From: Streptomyces xantholiticus
GTDB taxonomy: Bacteria; Actinomycetota; Actinomycetes; Streptomycetales; Streptomycetaceae
NCBI RefSeq assembly: GCF_014651015.1
Contig: NZ_BMWB01000015.1
Span: 62,001-126,000, forward strand
Direction: 5' to 3'
DNA length: 64,000 nucleotides
Shown here: one piece after another, positions 40,598 to 48,596 of the stretch
Layout: every line of letters begins with the position of its first letter
Numbering within the stretch: the first letter of the stretch is position 1
Program-made: the position numbers and the translations under genes
The notes under the pieces: generated by a model
Told to the model about the DNA's origin: nothing
What the model saw: the letters and a program-made list of their open reading frames with translations, nothing else
The model's database searches: none

Positions 40598-41850
40598 GGA
40601 AGGACCTCCGGGGCAGGGATATCACTGTTCGGATCGGTGTCGTAGGGCCGGTCGTCGTCCTGGTCGACGCGATCCGGACCGCTGGTTGCGCGTTCTTTCG
40701 CTGCGCCCGCTTCTGGCAGCCGCAGGGTGAAGGTGGAGCCCTGTCCCTCGGAGCTCCATACCGTGACCTCCCCGCCGTGCGAGGCGGCCACGTGCTTGAC
40801 GATGGCCAGTCCCAGGCCGGTGCCTCCGGTGGCGCGGGAGCGGGCGGGATCGACGCGGTAGAACCGCTCGAAGATCCGCTCACGGTCCTTCTCGGAGATG
40901 CCGATGCCCTGGTCGGTGACGGCGATCTCGATCAGGTCGCCGCCGGGCGCGTTGACACGGCGGGCGGAGATGCCGACGCGGGTCCTGGCCGGAGAGTAGT
41001 TGACGGCGTTCTCCACGAGATTGCCGAGAGCGGCGGCGAGCTTGCCGCGATTGCCCCAGATCTTCAGATCGGGGGCGGCCCCCGCGGCCATGGTGATCTG
41101 CTTGGCGGAGGCGGTCTGGCGGGAGCGGTCGATGGCCTCCGCGACCAGTTCCTCCACCTGCACGGGTTCGGCGTCCTCCAGCGGATCGTCGTTCTGGACC
41201 CTGGAGAGGTCGATGAGCTCCTGCACGAGGTTGGTGAGCCGGGTCGCCTCGATCTGCATACGGCCGGCGAAGCGGGTGACCGCCTCGGGGTCGTCGGAGG
41301 CGTCCATGACCGCCTCCGAGAGCAGGGAGAGCGCCCCGACCGGGGTCTTGAGCTCATGGCTGACGTTGGCGACGAAGTCGCGCCGTACCGCCTCTATGCG
41401 GCGGGCCTCGGTCAGGTCCTCGACGAGGAGCAGGACGAGGCGTGAGCCGAGGGGGGCGACGCGGGCGGAGACCGCCAGCGCTTCGCCGCGTCCGGTGCCG
41501 CGGCGCGGCAGGTCCAGTTCGACCTGCCGTATCTCGCCGTCGCGGCGGGTGTCGCGAGCCATGTGAAGCATCGGTTCCACGGCGAGCTTGCCGCCGCGGA
41601 CCAGGCCGAGGGCGTACGCGGCGGAGCTGGCCTTGACGACGGAGTCGGACTCGTCGAGGACCACCGCGGAGCTGCGGAGCACGGACAGGACGGTGTCGAC
41701 GCCGGGCGGGAGCACGGCATCGGTGTGCAGCGAGCTCCGCGTGGGGCGGCTCTGTTCCCGCTCGCTCCAGCGGAACGCCAGCACGGCGATGACACCGGTG
41801 CAGAGACCGGCGATCGCTGCCGCTGCGGCAACCGCCGCGTTCACGTCCAT
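40594..41850 (-). CDS. phoR: Phosphate sensor histidine kinase PhoR
   Basis: A 418-residue sensor kinase. One N-terminal helix AAVAAAAAIAGLCTGVIAVLAFRW anchors it. A PAS-like region follows (SVLRSSAVVLDESDSVVKASSAAYALGLVRGG). Then come the H-box FVANVSHELKTPVGALSLLSEAVMD and ATPase boxes N (LGNLVENAVNYSPART), G1 (VTDQGIGISEKDRERIFERFYR) and G2 (GGTGLGLAIVKHV). ATG 41850 has TAACCT 6 nt upstream and no ribosome binding site (leaderless candidate). It is divergent from phoU, with the PHO-box-like repeats between them. Confidence 0.95.
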   Translation of the reverse strand: MDVNAAVAAAAAIAGLCTGVIAVLAFRWSEREQSRPTRSSLHTDAVLPPGVDTVLSVLRSSAVVLDESDSVVKASSAAYALGLVRGGKLAVEPMLHMARDTRRDGEIRQVELDLPRRGTGRGEALAVSARVAPLGSRLVLLLVEDLTEARRIEAVRRDFVANVSHELKTPVGALSLLSEAVMDASDDPEAVTRFAGRMQIEATRLTNLVQELIDLSRVQNDDPLEDAEPVQVEELVAEAIDRSRQTASAKQITMAAGAAPDLKIWGNRGKLAAALGNLVENAVNYSPARTRVGISARRVNAPGGDLIEIAVTDQGIGISEKDRERIFERFYRVDPARSRATGGTGLGLAIVKHVAASHGGEVTVWSSEGQGSTFTLRLPEAGAAKERATSGPDRVDQDDDRPYDTDPNSDIPAPEVLP

Positions 41851-41923
41851 GCATTCAGGTTATGCGGGCCCCGGGGCACTCTCCCAGCCAAACGGGTGGC
41901 GCCTCGAACAGTCGTCGCTCAGA

Positions 41924-41956
41924 GTTCACCAAGGGGAAAGTGTTGATTCATTTGGG
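41924..41956. promoter_or_regulatory. PHO-box-like direct repeats between phoR and phoU
   Basis: GTTCACCAAGG and ATTCATTTGGG begin exactly 22 bp apart, with a degenerate 11-bp unit (GGAAAGTGTTG) between. Direct repeats of 11 bp of the GTTCACC type are the known PhoP-binding units of Streptomyces. The place between divergent phoRP and phoU is where PhoP autoregulation is known in S. coelicolor. Confidence 0.8.
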
Positions 41957-42049
41957 AGGGAGCCGACGGACTCCTGACCACCCGAACGTGGGAGCGTGGA
42001 GGTTCGGAGCCCCACCCGGACCCCGGTCGCATCAAGAGAGGGACACCCA

Positions 42050-42727
42050 ATGCGGGACGCGTACCACGAGGAACTGGACTCGATCGGCGAGGGCCTGGTC
42101 GAAATGGCCCGGCTGGTCGGGTCGGCGATCGGGCGCGCCACCACGGCCATGCTCGACGCCGACCTCAAGCTCGCTGAGAGCGTGATCGCCGCCGACCAGA
42201 AGGTCGACGATCTACAGCACGACCTGGAGGCACGGGCGATCGCCCTGCTGGCCCGGCAGCAGCCGGTCGCCACGGATCTGCGGATCGTCGTCACGTCGCT
42301 GCGGATGAGCGCCGACCTGGAGCGCTCGGGCGACCTGGCCCAGCACGTGGCCAAGCTGGCCCGGCTGCGTTTCCCGAACCGTGCCGTGCCGAACGACCTG
42401 CACGCCACGCTCCTGCAGATGGGACAGCTCGCGCAGCGCCTGATGGCGAAGGCGGCGGAGGTCATCATCACCAAGGACGTCGACCTGGCGCTCCAGCTGG
42501 AGCAGGACGACGACGAGATGGACCTGCTGCACCGCACGCTCTTCCAGCACCTGATGGACGACCGCTGGAAGCACGGCATCGAGACCGCGGTCGACGTCAC
42601 CCTGCTCGGCCGCTACTACGAGCGGTTCGCGGACCACGCGGTGTCCGTGGCCAAGCGCGTCGTCTACCTGGTGACGGGCGAGCACGCGGACGAGCTCCAG
42701 CAGCAGACCACGGTCGAGGGCGCATAG
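42050..42727 (+). CDS. phoU: Phosphate-transport regulator PhoU
   Basis: A 225-residue all-helical protein of two similar three-helix bundles. MRDAYHEELDSIGEGLVEMARLVGSAIGRATTAMLDADLKLAESVIAADQKVDDLQHDLEARAIALLARQQPVATDLR is the first bundle, with metal-ligand E/D-x-x-x-D motifs (ADQKVDDLQHDLE). DDDEMDLLHRTLFQHLMDD and LGRYYERFADHAVSVAKRVVYLVTGE are the second. PhoU links the Pst transporter to PhoR signalling. ATG 42050 follows GAGAGGGA. Confidence 0.96.
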   Translation: MRDAYHEELDSIGEGLVEMARLVGSAIGRATTAMLDADLKLAESVIAADQKVDDLQHDLEARAIALLARQQPVATDLRIVVTSLRMSADLERSGDLAQHVAKLARLRFPNRAVPNDLHATLLQMGQLAQRLMAKAAEVIITKDVDLALQLEQDDDEMDLLHRTLFQHLMDDRWKHGIETAVDVTLLGRYYERFADHAVSVAKRVVYLVTGEHADELQQQTTVEGA

Positions 42728-42839
42728 CAGCACCCAGGGGGCGTGCGGGGGCGCCTGCGCGTATGCGCTGTTGATGCGCCCGGCCCGCCGGGCTTGCAAT
42801 GGGCGTGGCGGCATTCCCGTACGCCTTCAGGAGGGACCC

Positions 42840-42989
42840 ATGGCCGAATCCCCCGTCACCGACCCCCAGCAGGAGGTGCCGCGCGACGCGGTCTTCCTGC
42901 CCGTCCTCGGCGCCTGCGGCTGCGGCCCCGGCTGCGGTTGCGGCTGCCAGTCCGGCGCCCCCTGCCAATGCGGCGGCTGCTGCGGCTGA
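42840..42989 (+). CDS. 49-residue Cys-rich (metallothionein-like) protein
   Basis: MAESPVTDPQQEVPRDAVFLPVLG precedes a 25-residue tail ACGCGPGCGCGCQSG and APCQCGGCCG with nine Cys, in CxC, CxxxC and CC spacing and separated almost only by Gly. Such a tail could bind Zn(II), Cu(I) or an iron-sulfur group. ATG 42840 follows AGGAGGGACCC, a strong ribosome binding site. TTGATG-N18-TGCAAT upstream could be its promoter, and a hairpin follows. It is not homologous to MymT or SmtA as far as I can see. Conservation next to phoU in other Streptomyces is expected from memory but not checked. Confidence 0.8.
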   Translation: MAESPVTDPQQEVPRDAVFLPVLGACGCGPGCGCGCQSGAPCQCGGCCG

Positions 42990-43010
42990 CTCCGGCCACG
43001 TGCACATCGA

Positions 43011-43039
43011 GGGCCCCGTCCGAGCACCGGACGGGGCCC
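43011..43039. terminator. Terminator of the Cys-rich gene
   Basis: GGGCCCCGTCCG (43011-43022) pairs perfectly with CGGACGGGGCCC (43028-43039), a 12-bp stem with 5-nt loop. Confidence 0.88.
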
Positions 43040-43218
43040 CCGCCGCGCGGGTCGGTTCGCTGGATTTTCCCTTCGGACACGGCGCGCCCGTGCGCATGGT
43101 GATCGTCGTCGGTCGTCATCGGCCACTGTCGGGCGGCCTCGGACGGGGCGGGAGGCGGCCGAGCGTCCGCTCCTACCTTGCACGTCACGCGCACGGGAGG
43201 CGTCACCCCGTCCGGGCC

Positions 43219-43250
43219 CGGCACTCGGCGCGGTTCGCCGCCGAGTGCCG
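43219..43250. terminator. Terminator of the minus-strand hypothetical gene
   Basis: CGGCACTCGGCG (43219-43230) pairs perfectly with CGCCGAGTGCCG (43239-43250) over an 8-nt loop, 23 bp beyond the stop of the 43273-43794 gene. Confidence 0.8.
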
Positions 43251-43272
43251 GTGCACCTGGTGCGGTGCGGTC

Positions 43273-43794
43273 CTACAGACCACGAAGAGCCTGATGGAGG
43301 TCGGAGCCAGCGCTCCAGCAGTCGACACTGCCGTCGTCAGCCGAGGCAACGCACAGCGAGTGAGCTGCGGCCTGTAGATCGTGTTCCCATCCCGGGAGGT
43401 CGTGCGGGCCGAGCCATTCGCTGTACTCCGCTGCGATGGAGAGGAACTGCTTCTCCTCCTGGGTGTGAGCTGCGACCGTCATCGATAGCCCATCGGCCAG
43501 TTCTATGGGACTCAGCTCGCCTTGCACGAGACCGAGCGCGAGGCTGACGAGGAGACGTCGGCCGGCAGTCATCTCGTCAGGAAGGGGCAGGTCGAGTTCG
43601 TCCAGAGCCTGGACGTACAGCGCGCGGATCTCAGCCGCATCGCTCCGGCGCGGCAGGCCGGCCAGCTCACGCAGGGCGGGGGAGTCATGGCCATCGACGA
43701 GCGCGTGCGCAGCGAGCATCGGAAGATCCTCGGGGTGGAGTACTTCCGCAACGTACCGCCAAGCACTGTCCTGCAACCGGTCCATGACGGCCAT
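43273..43794 (-). CDS. Hypothetical helical protein, about 173 residues
   Basis: A mostly helical acidic protein: MAVMDRLQDSAWRYVAEVLHPEDLPMLAAHALVDGHDSPALRELAGLPRRSDAAEIRALYVQALDELDLPLPDEMTAGRRLLVSLALGLVQGELSP. It then reads TQEEKQFLSIAAEYSEWLGPHDLPGWEHDLQAAAHSLC. No signal or membrane segments. ATG 43794 and ATG 43785 are both possible. The open frame continues upstream with family-like residues (DWPRRLAAYT) but without a start codon, so the N-terminus may be extended or lost. It sits alone between the Cys-rich gene and gpmA. Function unknown. Confidence 0.65.
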   Translation of the reverse strand: MAVMDRLQDSAWRYVAEVLHPEDLPMLAAHALVDGHDSPALRELAGLPRRSDAAEIRALYVQALDELDLPLPDEMTAGRRLLVSLALGLVQGELSPIELADGLSMTVAAHTQEEKQFLSIAAEYSEWLGPHDLPGWEHDLQAAAHSLCVASADDGSVDCWSAGSDLHQALRGL

Positions 43795-43917
43795 CGTGTA
43801 GGCGGCGAGACGTCGTGGCCAGTCGATTTCTGTCCTGGACGCCCGACCGCAACGGCCGAACCGGAAACTCGACGAGGACGCTGTGTGCAGCCACCGGATC
43901 GAGCAGGAGAACAACAA

Positions 43918-43952
43918 GCCCCCTACCAGCGGAGAACCCGCAGGTAGGGGGC
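43918..43952 (-). terminator. gpmA terminator
   Basis: GCCCCCTACC (43918-43927) pairs perfectly with GGTAGGGGGC (43943-43952), a 10-bp stem with 15-nt loop, just downstream of the gpmA stop on its strand. Confidence 0.75.
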
Positions 43953-43964
43953 CTACAGGTGGTG

Positions 43965-44726
43965 CTACTTCTTCTTGCCCTGGTTCTTGACCGCCTCGAT
44001 CGCCGCCGCGGCGGCGGCCGGGTCGAGGTAGGTGCCGCCCGGGGTGACCGGGTTGAAGTCGGCGTCGAGCTCGTAGACCAGCGGGATGCCGGTCGGGATG
44101 TTCAGGCCGGCGATGTCCGCGTCGGAGATGCCGTCGAGGTGCTTGACCAGGGCGCGCAGGCTGTTGCCGTGCGCGGCGATCAGGACCGTGCGGCCGGCGA
44201 GCAGGTCGGGGACGATGCCGTCGTACCAGTACGGCAGCATGCGCTCGACGACGTCCTTGAGGCACTCGGTGCGCGGGCGCAGCTCGCTGGGGATGGTCTG
44301 GTAGCGGGCGTCGTCCGACTGCGAGAACTCCGTGCCGTCCTCGAGCGCCGGCGGCGGGGTGTCGTACGAGCGGCGCCAGAGCATGAACTGCTCCTCGCCG
44401 TACTCGGCCAGCGTCTGGGCCTTGTCCTTGCCCTGCAGGGCGCCGTAGTGGCGCTCGTTCAGCCGCCATGAGCGGTGGACCGGGATCCAGTGACGGTCGG
44501 CGGCCTCCAGCGCGAGCTGCGCGGTGCGGATGGCGCGCTTCTGGAGCGAGGTGTGGAGCACGTCGGGGAGCAGGCCGGCGTCCTTGAGCAGCTCACCGCC
44601 GCGGACTGCCTCCTTCTCGCCCTTCTCCGTGAGGTTGACGTCCACCCAGCCGGTGAACAGATTCTTCGCGTTCCATTCGCTCTCGCCGTGGCGGAGGAGG
44701 ATCAGCTTGTACGGTGCGTCGGCCAT
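43965..44726 (-). CDS. gpmA: 2,3-bisphosphoglycerate-dependent phosphoglycerate mutase
   Basis: A 253-residue glycolytic enzyme interconverting 3- and 2-phosphoglycerate. LILLRHGESEWNAKNLFTGWVDVNLTEKGEKEA has the phospho-His RHG motif. TSLQKRAIRTAQLALEAAD, WRLNERHYGALQGKDKAQTLAEYGEEQFMLWRRSYDTPPP and VLIAAHGNSLRALVKHLDGISDADIAGLNIPTGIPLVYELD complete the active site. The C-terminus is Ala/Lys-rich (AAAAAAIEAVKNQGKKK). ATG 44726 has TAGGCT 7 nt upstream and no ribosome binding site (leaderless candidate). Confidence 0.97.
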   Translation of the reverse strand: MADAPYKLILLRHGESEWNAKNLFTGWVDVNLTEKGEKEAVRGGELLKDAGLLPDVLHTSLQKRAIRTAQLALEAADRHWIPVHRSWRLNERHYGALQGKDKAQTLAEYGEEQFMLWRRSYDTPPPALEDGTEFSQSDDARYQTIPSELRPRTECLKDVVERMLPYWYDGIVPDLLAGRTVLIAAHGNSLRALVKHLDGISDADIAGLNIPTGIPLVYELDADFNPVTPGGTYLDPAAAAAAIEAVKNQGKKK

Positions 44727-44879
44727 GCGCCCGAGCCTAATCGACTCCTCCTGAGCGCCGCGCAGGTGCCCGAGGAGCGGACTCGGTTGACGGTCGCCGT
44801 CAATTCACTGGCGGCCGGGCGGCACACTAAGTAACTTGCGAGTGCTGATAGGGACCATTACAGCCTGGGGGGCTCCCGT

Positions 44880-46163
44880 ATGCACATCGCTCCGCTCATA
44901 CGCGCGGCACGCGCCACCACATCGGGACTGCCGCAGGGCTTCTGGTGGCTGTGGACGTCGACGCTGGTGAACCGTACGGGCGCGTTCGTGCTCACGTTCC
45001 TGTCGCTGTACCTGACGCAGGAGCTCGGCTACTCGGCCTGGTACGCCGGTCTCGTCATCGCGTTGCACGGACTGGGCGGTGTGGCCGGCTCCCCGCTGGG
45101 CGGGATGCTCACCGACCGGTGGGGGCGGCGGCCGACGATGATCTCGATGCACCTGGCCGGGGGTGCGGGCGCCGCCGCGCTCGCCGTGGTGAGCAGCGCA
45201 TGGGGCATCGCCGTCGTCGTGCTGCTCATGGGCGTGGCGATGCAGGCCGTACGGCCCGCGATCAGCGCCATGATCGCGGACATGGTCCCCGAGCCCGACC
45301 TGCGCCGGGCCTACGCGCTGAACTACTGGGCGCTCAACCTGGGCTTCGCCGTCGCCGCCCTCGGCGGTGGCGCCGCGATCTTCCTCGGCTACCGGACGCT
45401 GTTCGTCGTCGACGCCTTCGCGACGGCCCTGTGTGCGCTGATCGTGTTCCTGCGACTCGGCGAGACCCGCCCGAAGACCGCCGAAACCGTCGCCGGCACC
45501 CCCGAGCAGCAGGTGACCGTGCTCGACGTGCTGAAGGACGCGCCGTTCCGGACGCTGGTCCTGCTCAACCTGCTGGTGTGCCTCATCTTCACCGCCCCCT
45601 GGGTCGGTCTGCCGCTGACCATGGCCCACGCGGGACTCTCGGCCGACTCGTACGGCATGGTCATCGCCGTCAACGGCGTGGTGATCGTCGCCCTGCAACT
45701 GCTCGTCAACCGGATCACCGAGAAGCGCTCCCCGGCGGCGCTGCTCACCGTCTCCTCGTTGCTCTTCGCCGCGGGTACGGGGGCGACGGCGCTGGCCGGC
45801 ACGCCTTTGGTGTTCGCGGCGACCGTGGTGGTGTGGACACTCGGCGAAATGGTGCACGTCCCCACCAACGCCGCCGCGACCGCCCGTCTCGCCCCGGAGC
45901 ACGCCCGCGGCCGCTACCAGGGTGTGATGGGCATGTCCTGGGCGGTGGCGGGTTTCGTCGCCCCGATCCTGGCGGGGTGGGTCGTGGACGGGCCCGGGCC
46001 GGACGTCCTGTGGATGGGCTGCGCGGTGGTCGGCGCCGTGGCCGCGGTGGGGTACACGCTGCTGCTGCGACGGGCGCTGGCGGAGAACGGCACGCCCGAG
46101 GAGGCCGGACAGCAGGAGGCTCCAAAGGTCACCGTCGAGAAGGCCGAGCCCGTGGGCGGCTGA
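44880..46163 (+). CDS. MFS transporter, 12 helices
   Basis: A 427-residue major facilitator of DHA1 type. Twelve hydrophobic segments are readable, for example FWWLWTSTLVNRTGAFVLTFLSLYLTQ, WYAGLVIALHGLGGVAGSPLGGMLTDRWGRRPTM (motif A, GxLxDRxGRR) and ALNYWALNLGFAVAALGGGAAIFLG. Further on are VIAVNGVVIVALQLLVN and MGMSWAVAGFVAPILAGWVVDG. A short hydrophilic tail ends it. It probably exports a drug or metabolite with a proton; no substrate is indicated. ATG 44880 follows GGGGGGC. No regulator gene adjoins. Confidence 0.92.
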   Translation: MHIAPLIRAARATTSGLPQGFWWLWTSTLVNRTGAFVLTFLSLYLTQELGYSAWYAGLVIALHGLGGVAGSPLGGMLTDRWGRRPTMISMHLAGGAGAAALAVVSSAWGIAVVVLLMGVAMQAVRPAISAMIADMVPEPDLRRAYALNYWALNLGFAVAALGGGAAIFLGYRTLFVVDAFATALCALIVFLRLGETRPKTAETVAGTPEQQVTVLDVLKDAPFRTLVLLNLLVCLIFTAPWVGLPLTMAHAGLSADSYGMVIAVNGVVIVALQLLVNRITEKRSPAALLTVSSLLFAAGTGATALAGTPLVFAATVVVWTLGEMVHVPTNAAATARLAPEHARGRYQGVMGMSWAVAGFVAPILAGWVVDGPGPDVLWMGCAVVGAVAAVGYTLLLRRALAENGTPEEAGQQEAPKVTVEKAEPVGG

Positions 46164-46245
46164 CCCGGTGCGTCTGCGGTCAGCGGCCGGGGGCGACCGG
46201 CCCGCAGCGGCCCGCGGGCGGATACGCCCCCAGCGGGCCCGACGG

Positions 46246-46420
46246 ACGCCGGCTCGTCGGCCCGCGTCCCCGGGTGCCGCAGCGCGCAGAGGAAGGCGAG
46301 GGCGAGCGCGACGGCAATCCCGTAGAAGACCCACTGGTTGGTCTCCGCGAAGTCCAGGCGGATCGCGTCCATGAAGTCGCGCATGGTCTGCGCCGCGTCG
46401 GTGGAGGCCGGGCCATGCGG
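46246..46420 (-). pseudogene. Possible remnant of a second MFS transporter C-terminus
   Basis: The minus strand reads MRDFMDAIRLDFAETNQWVFYGIAVALALAFLCALRHPGTRADEPA, one transmembrane helix with amphipathic lead-in, like the end of a DHA2-type transporter. The frame then runs on into DNA antisense to the MFS gene without a normal stop, and no upstream helices exist. It could also be a small membrane protein. Confidence 0.4.
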
Positions 46421-46522
46421 CCGCCCCACTGGGAGGCGATCGGCCGGATGTGCGGGCCGGACCACCGGTCGGATCACCGGCTCAGCGATGCTTCGAGGAG
46501 GTGACCTCCCGCGTCGGCCGGG

Positions 46523-47023
46523 TCAGTTCGCGGGCCGCTGGGTCAGGTGCTTGAACGCGTCCAGGTTGCGGGTGGATTCGCCGCGCGACACCCGCCACGC
46601 GTACTCCCGGCGGATCGCGCTCGCGAATCCGAGCTCCAGCAGCGTGTTGAAGGAGCCGTCCGCCGCCTCGAGGATCGTGCCGAGCAGCCGGTCGAGTTCC
46701 TCGGGCGTGACCACGGACAGCGGGAGTTTGCCCACGAGATAGATGTCGCCGAGGGAGTCGATCGCGTAACTCACGCCGTACAGCCTGAGGTTGCGCTCCA
46801 GCAGCCAGCGGTGGACGGCCGCGTCGTTCTCGTCGGGGTGGCGGATGACGAAGGCGTTGACGGAGAGCGAGTGCTTGCCGACCAGGAACGAGCAGGTCGT
46901 CGACAGCTTACGGGTGCCCGGGAGTTTGACGACGTAGGAACCGGTGTCAGGGCTCTCCCACTCGAGGTCCGCATCCTTGAAGCTCTGCTCGATGACCCGT
47001 GTCGCCTGCTGCTCTTCCGCCAT
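46523..47023 (-). CDS. YbjN-domain protein (type III secretion chaperone-like fold)
   Basis: A 166-residue protein with one YbjN domain. VIEQSFKDADLEWESPDTGSYVVKLPGTRKLSTTCSFLVGKHSLSVNAFVIRHPDENDAAVHRWLLERNLRLYGVSYAIDSLGDIYLVGKLPLSVVTPEELDRLLGTILEAADGSFNTLLELGFA is the alpha/beta body. The final helix carries Arg/Glu pairs. YbjN proteins are small and cytoplasmic, with poorly known roles in stress and motility. ATG 47023 has TACGCT 6 nt upstream and no ribosome binding site. It lies 14 bp from mshA on the same strand and may be co-transcribed with it. Confidence 0.87.
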   Translation of the reverse strand: MAEEQQATRVIEQSFKDADLEWESPDTGSYVVKLPGTRKLSTTCSFLVGKHSLSVNAFVIRHPDENDAAVHRWLLERNLRLYGVSYAIDSLGDIYLVGKLPLSVVTPEELDRLLGTILEAADGSFNTLLELGFASAIRREYAWRVSRGESTRNLDAFKHLTQRPAN

Positions 47024-47037
47024 GGGGCGAGCGTACG

Positions 47038-48378
47038 TCAGAGGTGCGCGCCGCGAGTGCGCCGGCGGTGCTCGTACATGGCTGCCTGGTAGACGTCCGC
47101 CGTCGCCGACGCCGCCGTGTCCCAGCCGAACGACTGCGCGTGCCGGGCCGCTGCCGCGCCCATCCGGTCCGTCATGGACGGGTCCCGTACGAAGCTGCCC
47201 AGCACGTCCGCGTAGTGCGCGGGGTCGTGGCCGGGCACCAGGAAGCCGGTGCGCTCGTCGCGGACGGCGACGGGGAGGCCGCCGACCGCGGCCGCGATCA
47301 CCGGCGTGCCCGCCGCCTGCGCCTCTATGGCGACGAGTCCGAAGGACTCGCTGTACGAGGGCATCACCAGCACCGAGGCCGCACGGAACCAGTCCGCGAG
47401 CCGCTCCTGGCCGACCGGCGGACGGAAGTGGACGACGTCCGCGATGCCGAGCCTGGCCGCCAGCTTCTGCAGCCCCTCCGGCTTGGCGAGTCCGCTGCCG
47501 CTGGGGCCGCCGACGACGGGGACGAAGACGCGCCGACGCAGGGACGGGTCGCGTTCCAGCAGGGTGGCGACGGCACGCAGCAGGATGTCGGGGGCCTTCA
47601 GTGGCTGTATGCGGCCCGCGAAGAGGGGGATGAACGCGTCCTGCGGCAGTCCGAGACGGGCGCGGGCCGCGGCCCGGCCGTCCGCGGGGCGGAAGAGGTC
47701 CAGGTTCACGCCGGGGTGGACGACGGCGACCTTGGCCGGGTCCGCGTCGTAGAAGCGGGCGAGTTCGTCGGCCTCCTCCGCGGTGTTGGCGATCAGCCGG
47801 TCCGCGGCGTTCACGATCTGGGTCTCGCCGATCACGCGCGTGGCCGGCTCCGGGGTGTCGCCCTCGGCCAGTGCGGCGTTCTTCACCTTGGCCATGGTGT
47901 GCATGGCGTGCACGAGCGGGACGCCCCACCGTTCGGCGGCGAGCCAGCCGACGTGGCCGGAGAGCCAGTAGTGCGAGTGCACGAGGTCGTAGTGACCGGG
48001 TCGGCGGGCGGCCCATGCCTGCATCACCCCGTGGGTGAAGGCGCACAGCTGGGGCGGCAGGTCCTCCTTGGCCAGGCCCTCGTACGGTCCGGCGTCGACA
48101 TGGCGCACGAGCACACCGGGAGCGAGTTCCACAACGGGCGGCAGCCCACCGGTGGTCGCCCGGGTGAAGATCTCGACCTCGACGTTGATGGCGGCGAGAC
48201 GCCTGGCGAGTTCGACGATGTAGACGTTCATGCCTCCCGCGTCGCCGGTCCCCGGCTGGTGCAGGGGCGAGGTGTGGACGCTGAGCATGGCGACCCTGCG
48301 CGGCTTGCGGTGGCCGCCGGGGAAGCGGATACGCGGGGCCATCCGGCTGCTGCCGAGGCGGGACACGTACTGGCTCAC
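47038..48378 (-). CDS. mshA: D-inositol-3-phosphate glycosyltransferase, mycothiol synthesis
   Basis: A 446-residue GT4 glycosyltransferase making the GlcNAc-inositol-phosphate core of mycothiol from UDP-GlcNAc. MLSVHTSPLHQPGTGDAGGMNVYIVELARRLA is the N-terminal acceptor fold with the GGMNV loop. VHSHYWLSGHVGWLAAERWGVPLVHAMHTMAKVKN and VVHPGVNLDLFRP follow. GRIQPLKAPDILLRAV and SYSESFGLVAIEAQAAGTPVIAAAVGGL (EX7E) bind UDP-sugar. GTG 48378 follows GAGAGG. The start region SQYVSRLGSSRMAPRIRFPGGHRKPRRVA fits family members. A sigma-R-like promoter lies upstream. Confidence 0.95.
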   Translation of the reverse strand: MSQYVSRLGSSRMAPRIRFPGGHRKPRRVAMLSVHTSPLHQPGTGDAGGMNVYIVELARRLAAINVEVEIFTRATTGGLPPVVELAPGVLVRHVDAGPYEGLAKEDLPPQLCAFTHGVMQAWAARRPGHYDLVHSHYWLSGHVGWLAAERWGVPLVHAMHTMAKVKNAALAEGDTPEPATRVIGETQIVNAADRLIANTAEEADELARFYDADPAKVAVVHPGVNLDLFRPADGRAAARARLGLPQDAFIPLFAGRIQPLKAPDILLRAVATLLERDPSLRRRVFVPVVGGPSGSGLAKPEGLQKLAARLGIADVVHFRPPVGQERLADWFRAASVLVMPSYSESFGLVAIEAQAAGTPVIAAAVGGLPVAVRDERTGFLVPGHDPAHYADVLGSFVRDPSMTDRMGAAAARHAQSFGWDTAASATADVYQAAMYEHRRRTRGAHL

Positions 48379-48441
48379 GGCGGCGGTCCTCTCGCTGCGG
48401 GCACGACCATGTGCGGGGCAAGCGGTCCCGCACAGCCTCAC

Positions 48442-48468
48442 AACAGCGGAGGGGCGAATTCCATTTCC
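48442..48468 (-). promoter_or_regulatory. Sigma-R-like promoter of mshA
   Basis: On the minus strand GGAAAT (48468-48463) and GTT (48444-48442) are separated by 18 bp, matching GGAAT-N18-GTT of the thiol-stress sigma factor SigR within one base. It lies 64 bp before the mshA GTG. In S. coelicolor mshA is known to be SigR-dependent. Confidence 0.6.
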
Positions 48469-48596
48469 GGCCGCGGCCATTTTACCGAATCATTACCCTT
48501 CGTGACCGCCGCGCTCCCTTGCGCACCTTCCTGCTCGCGTCCCGAGCAGCGGGCCGGATCCGCCCGGCGCCGGTCCGACCGCATACCCTCGCTGCC

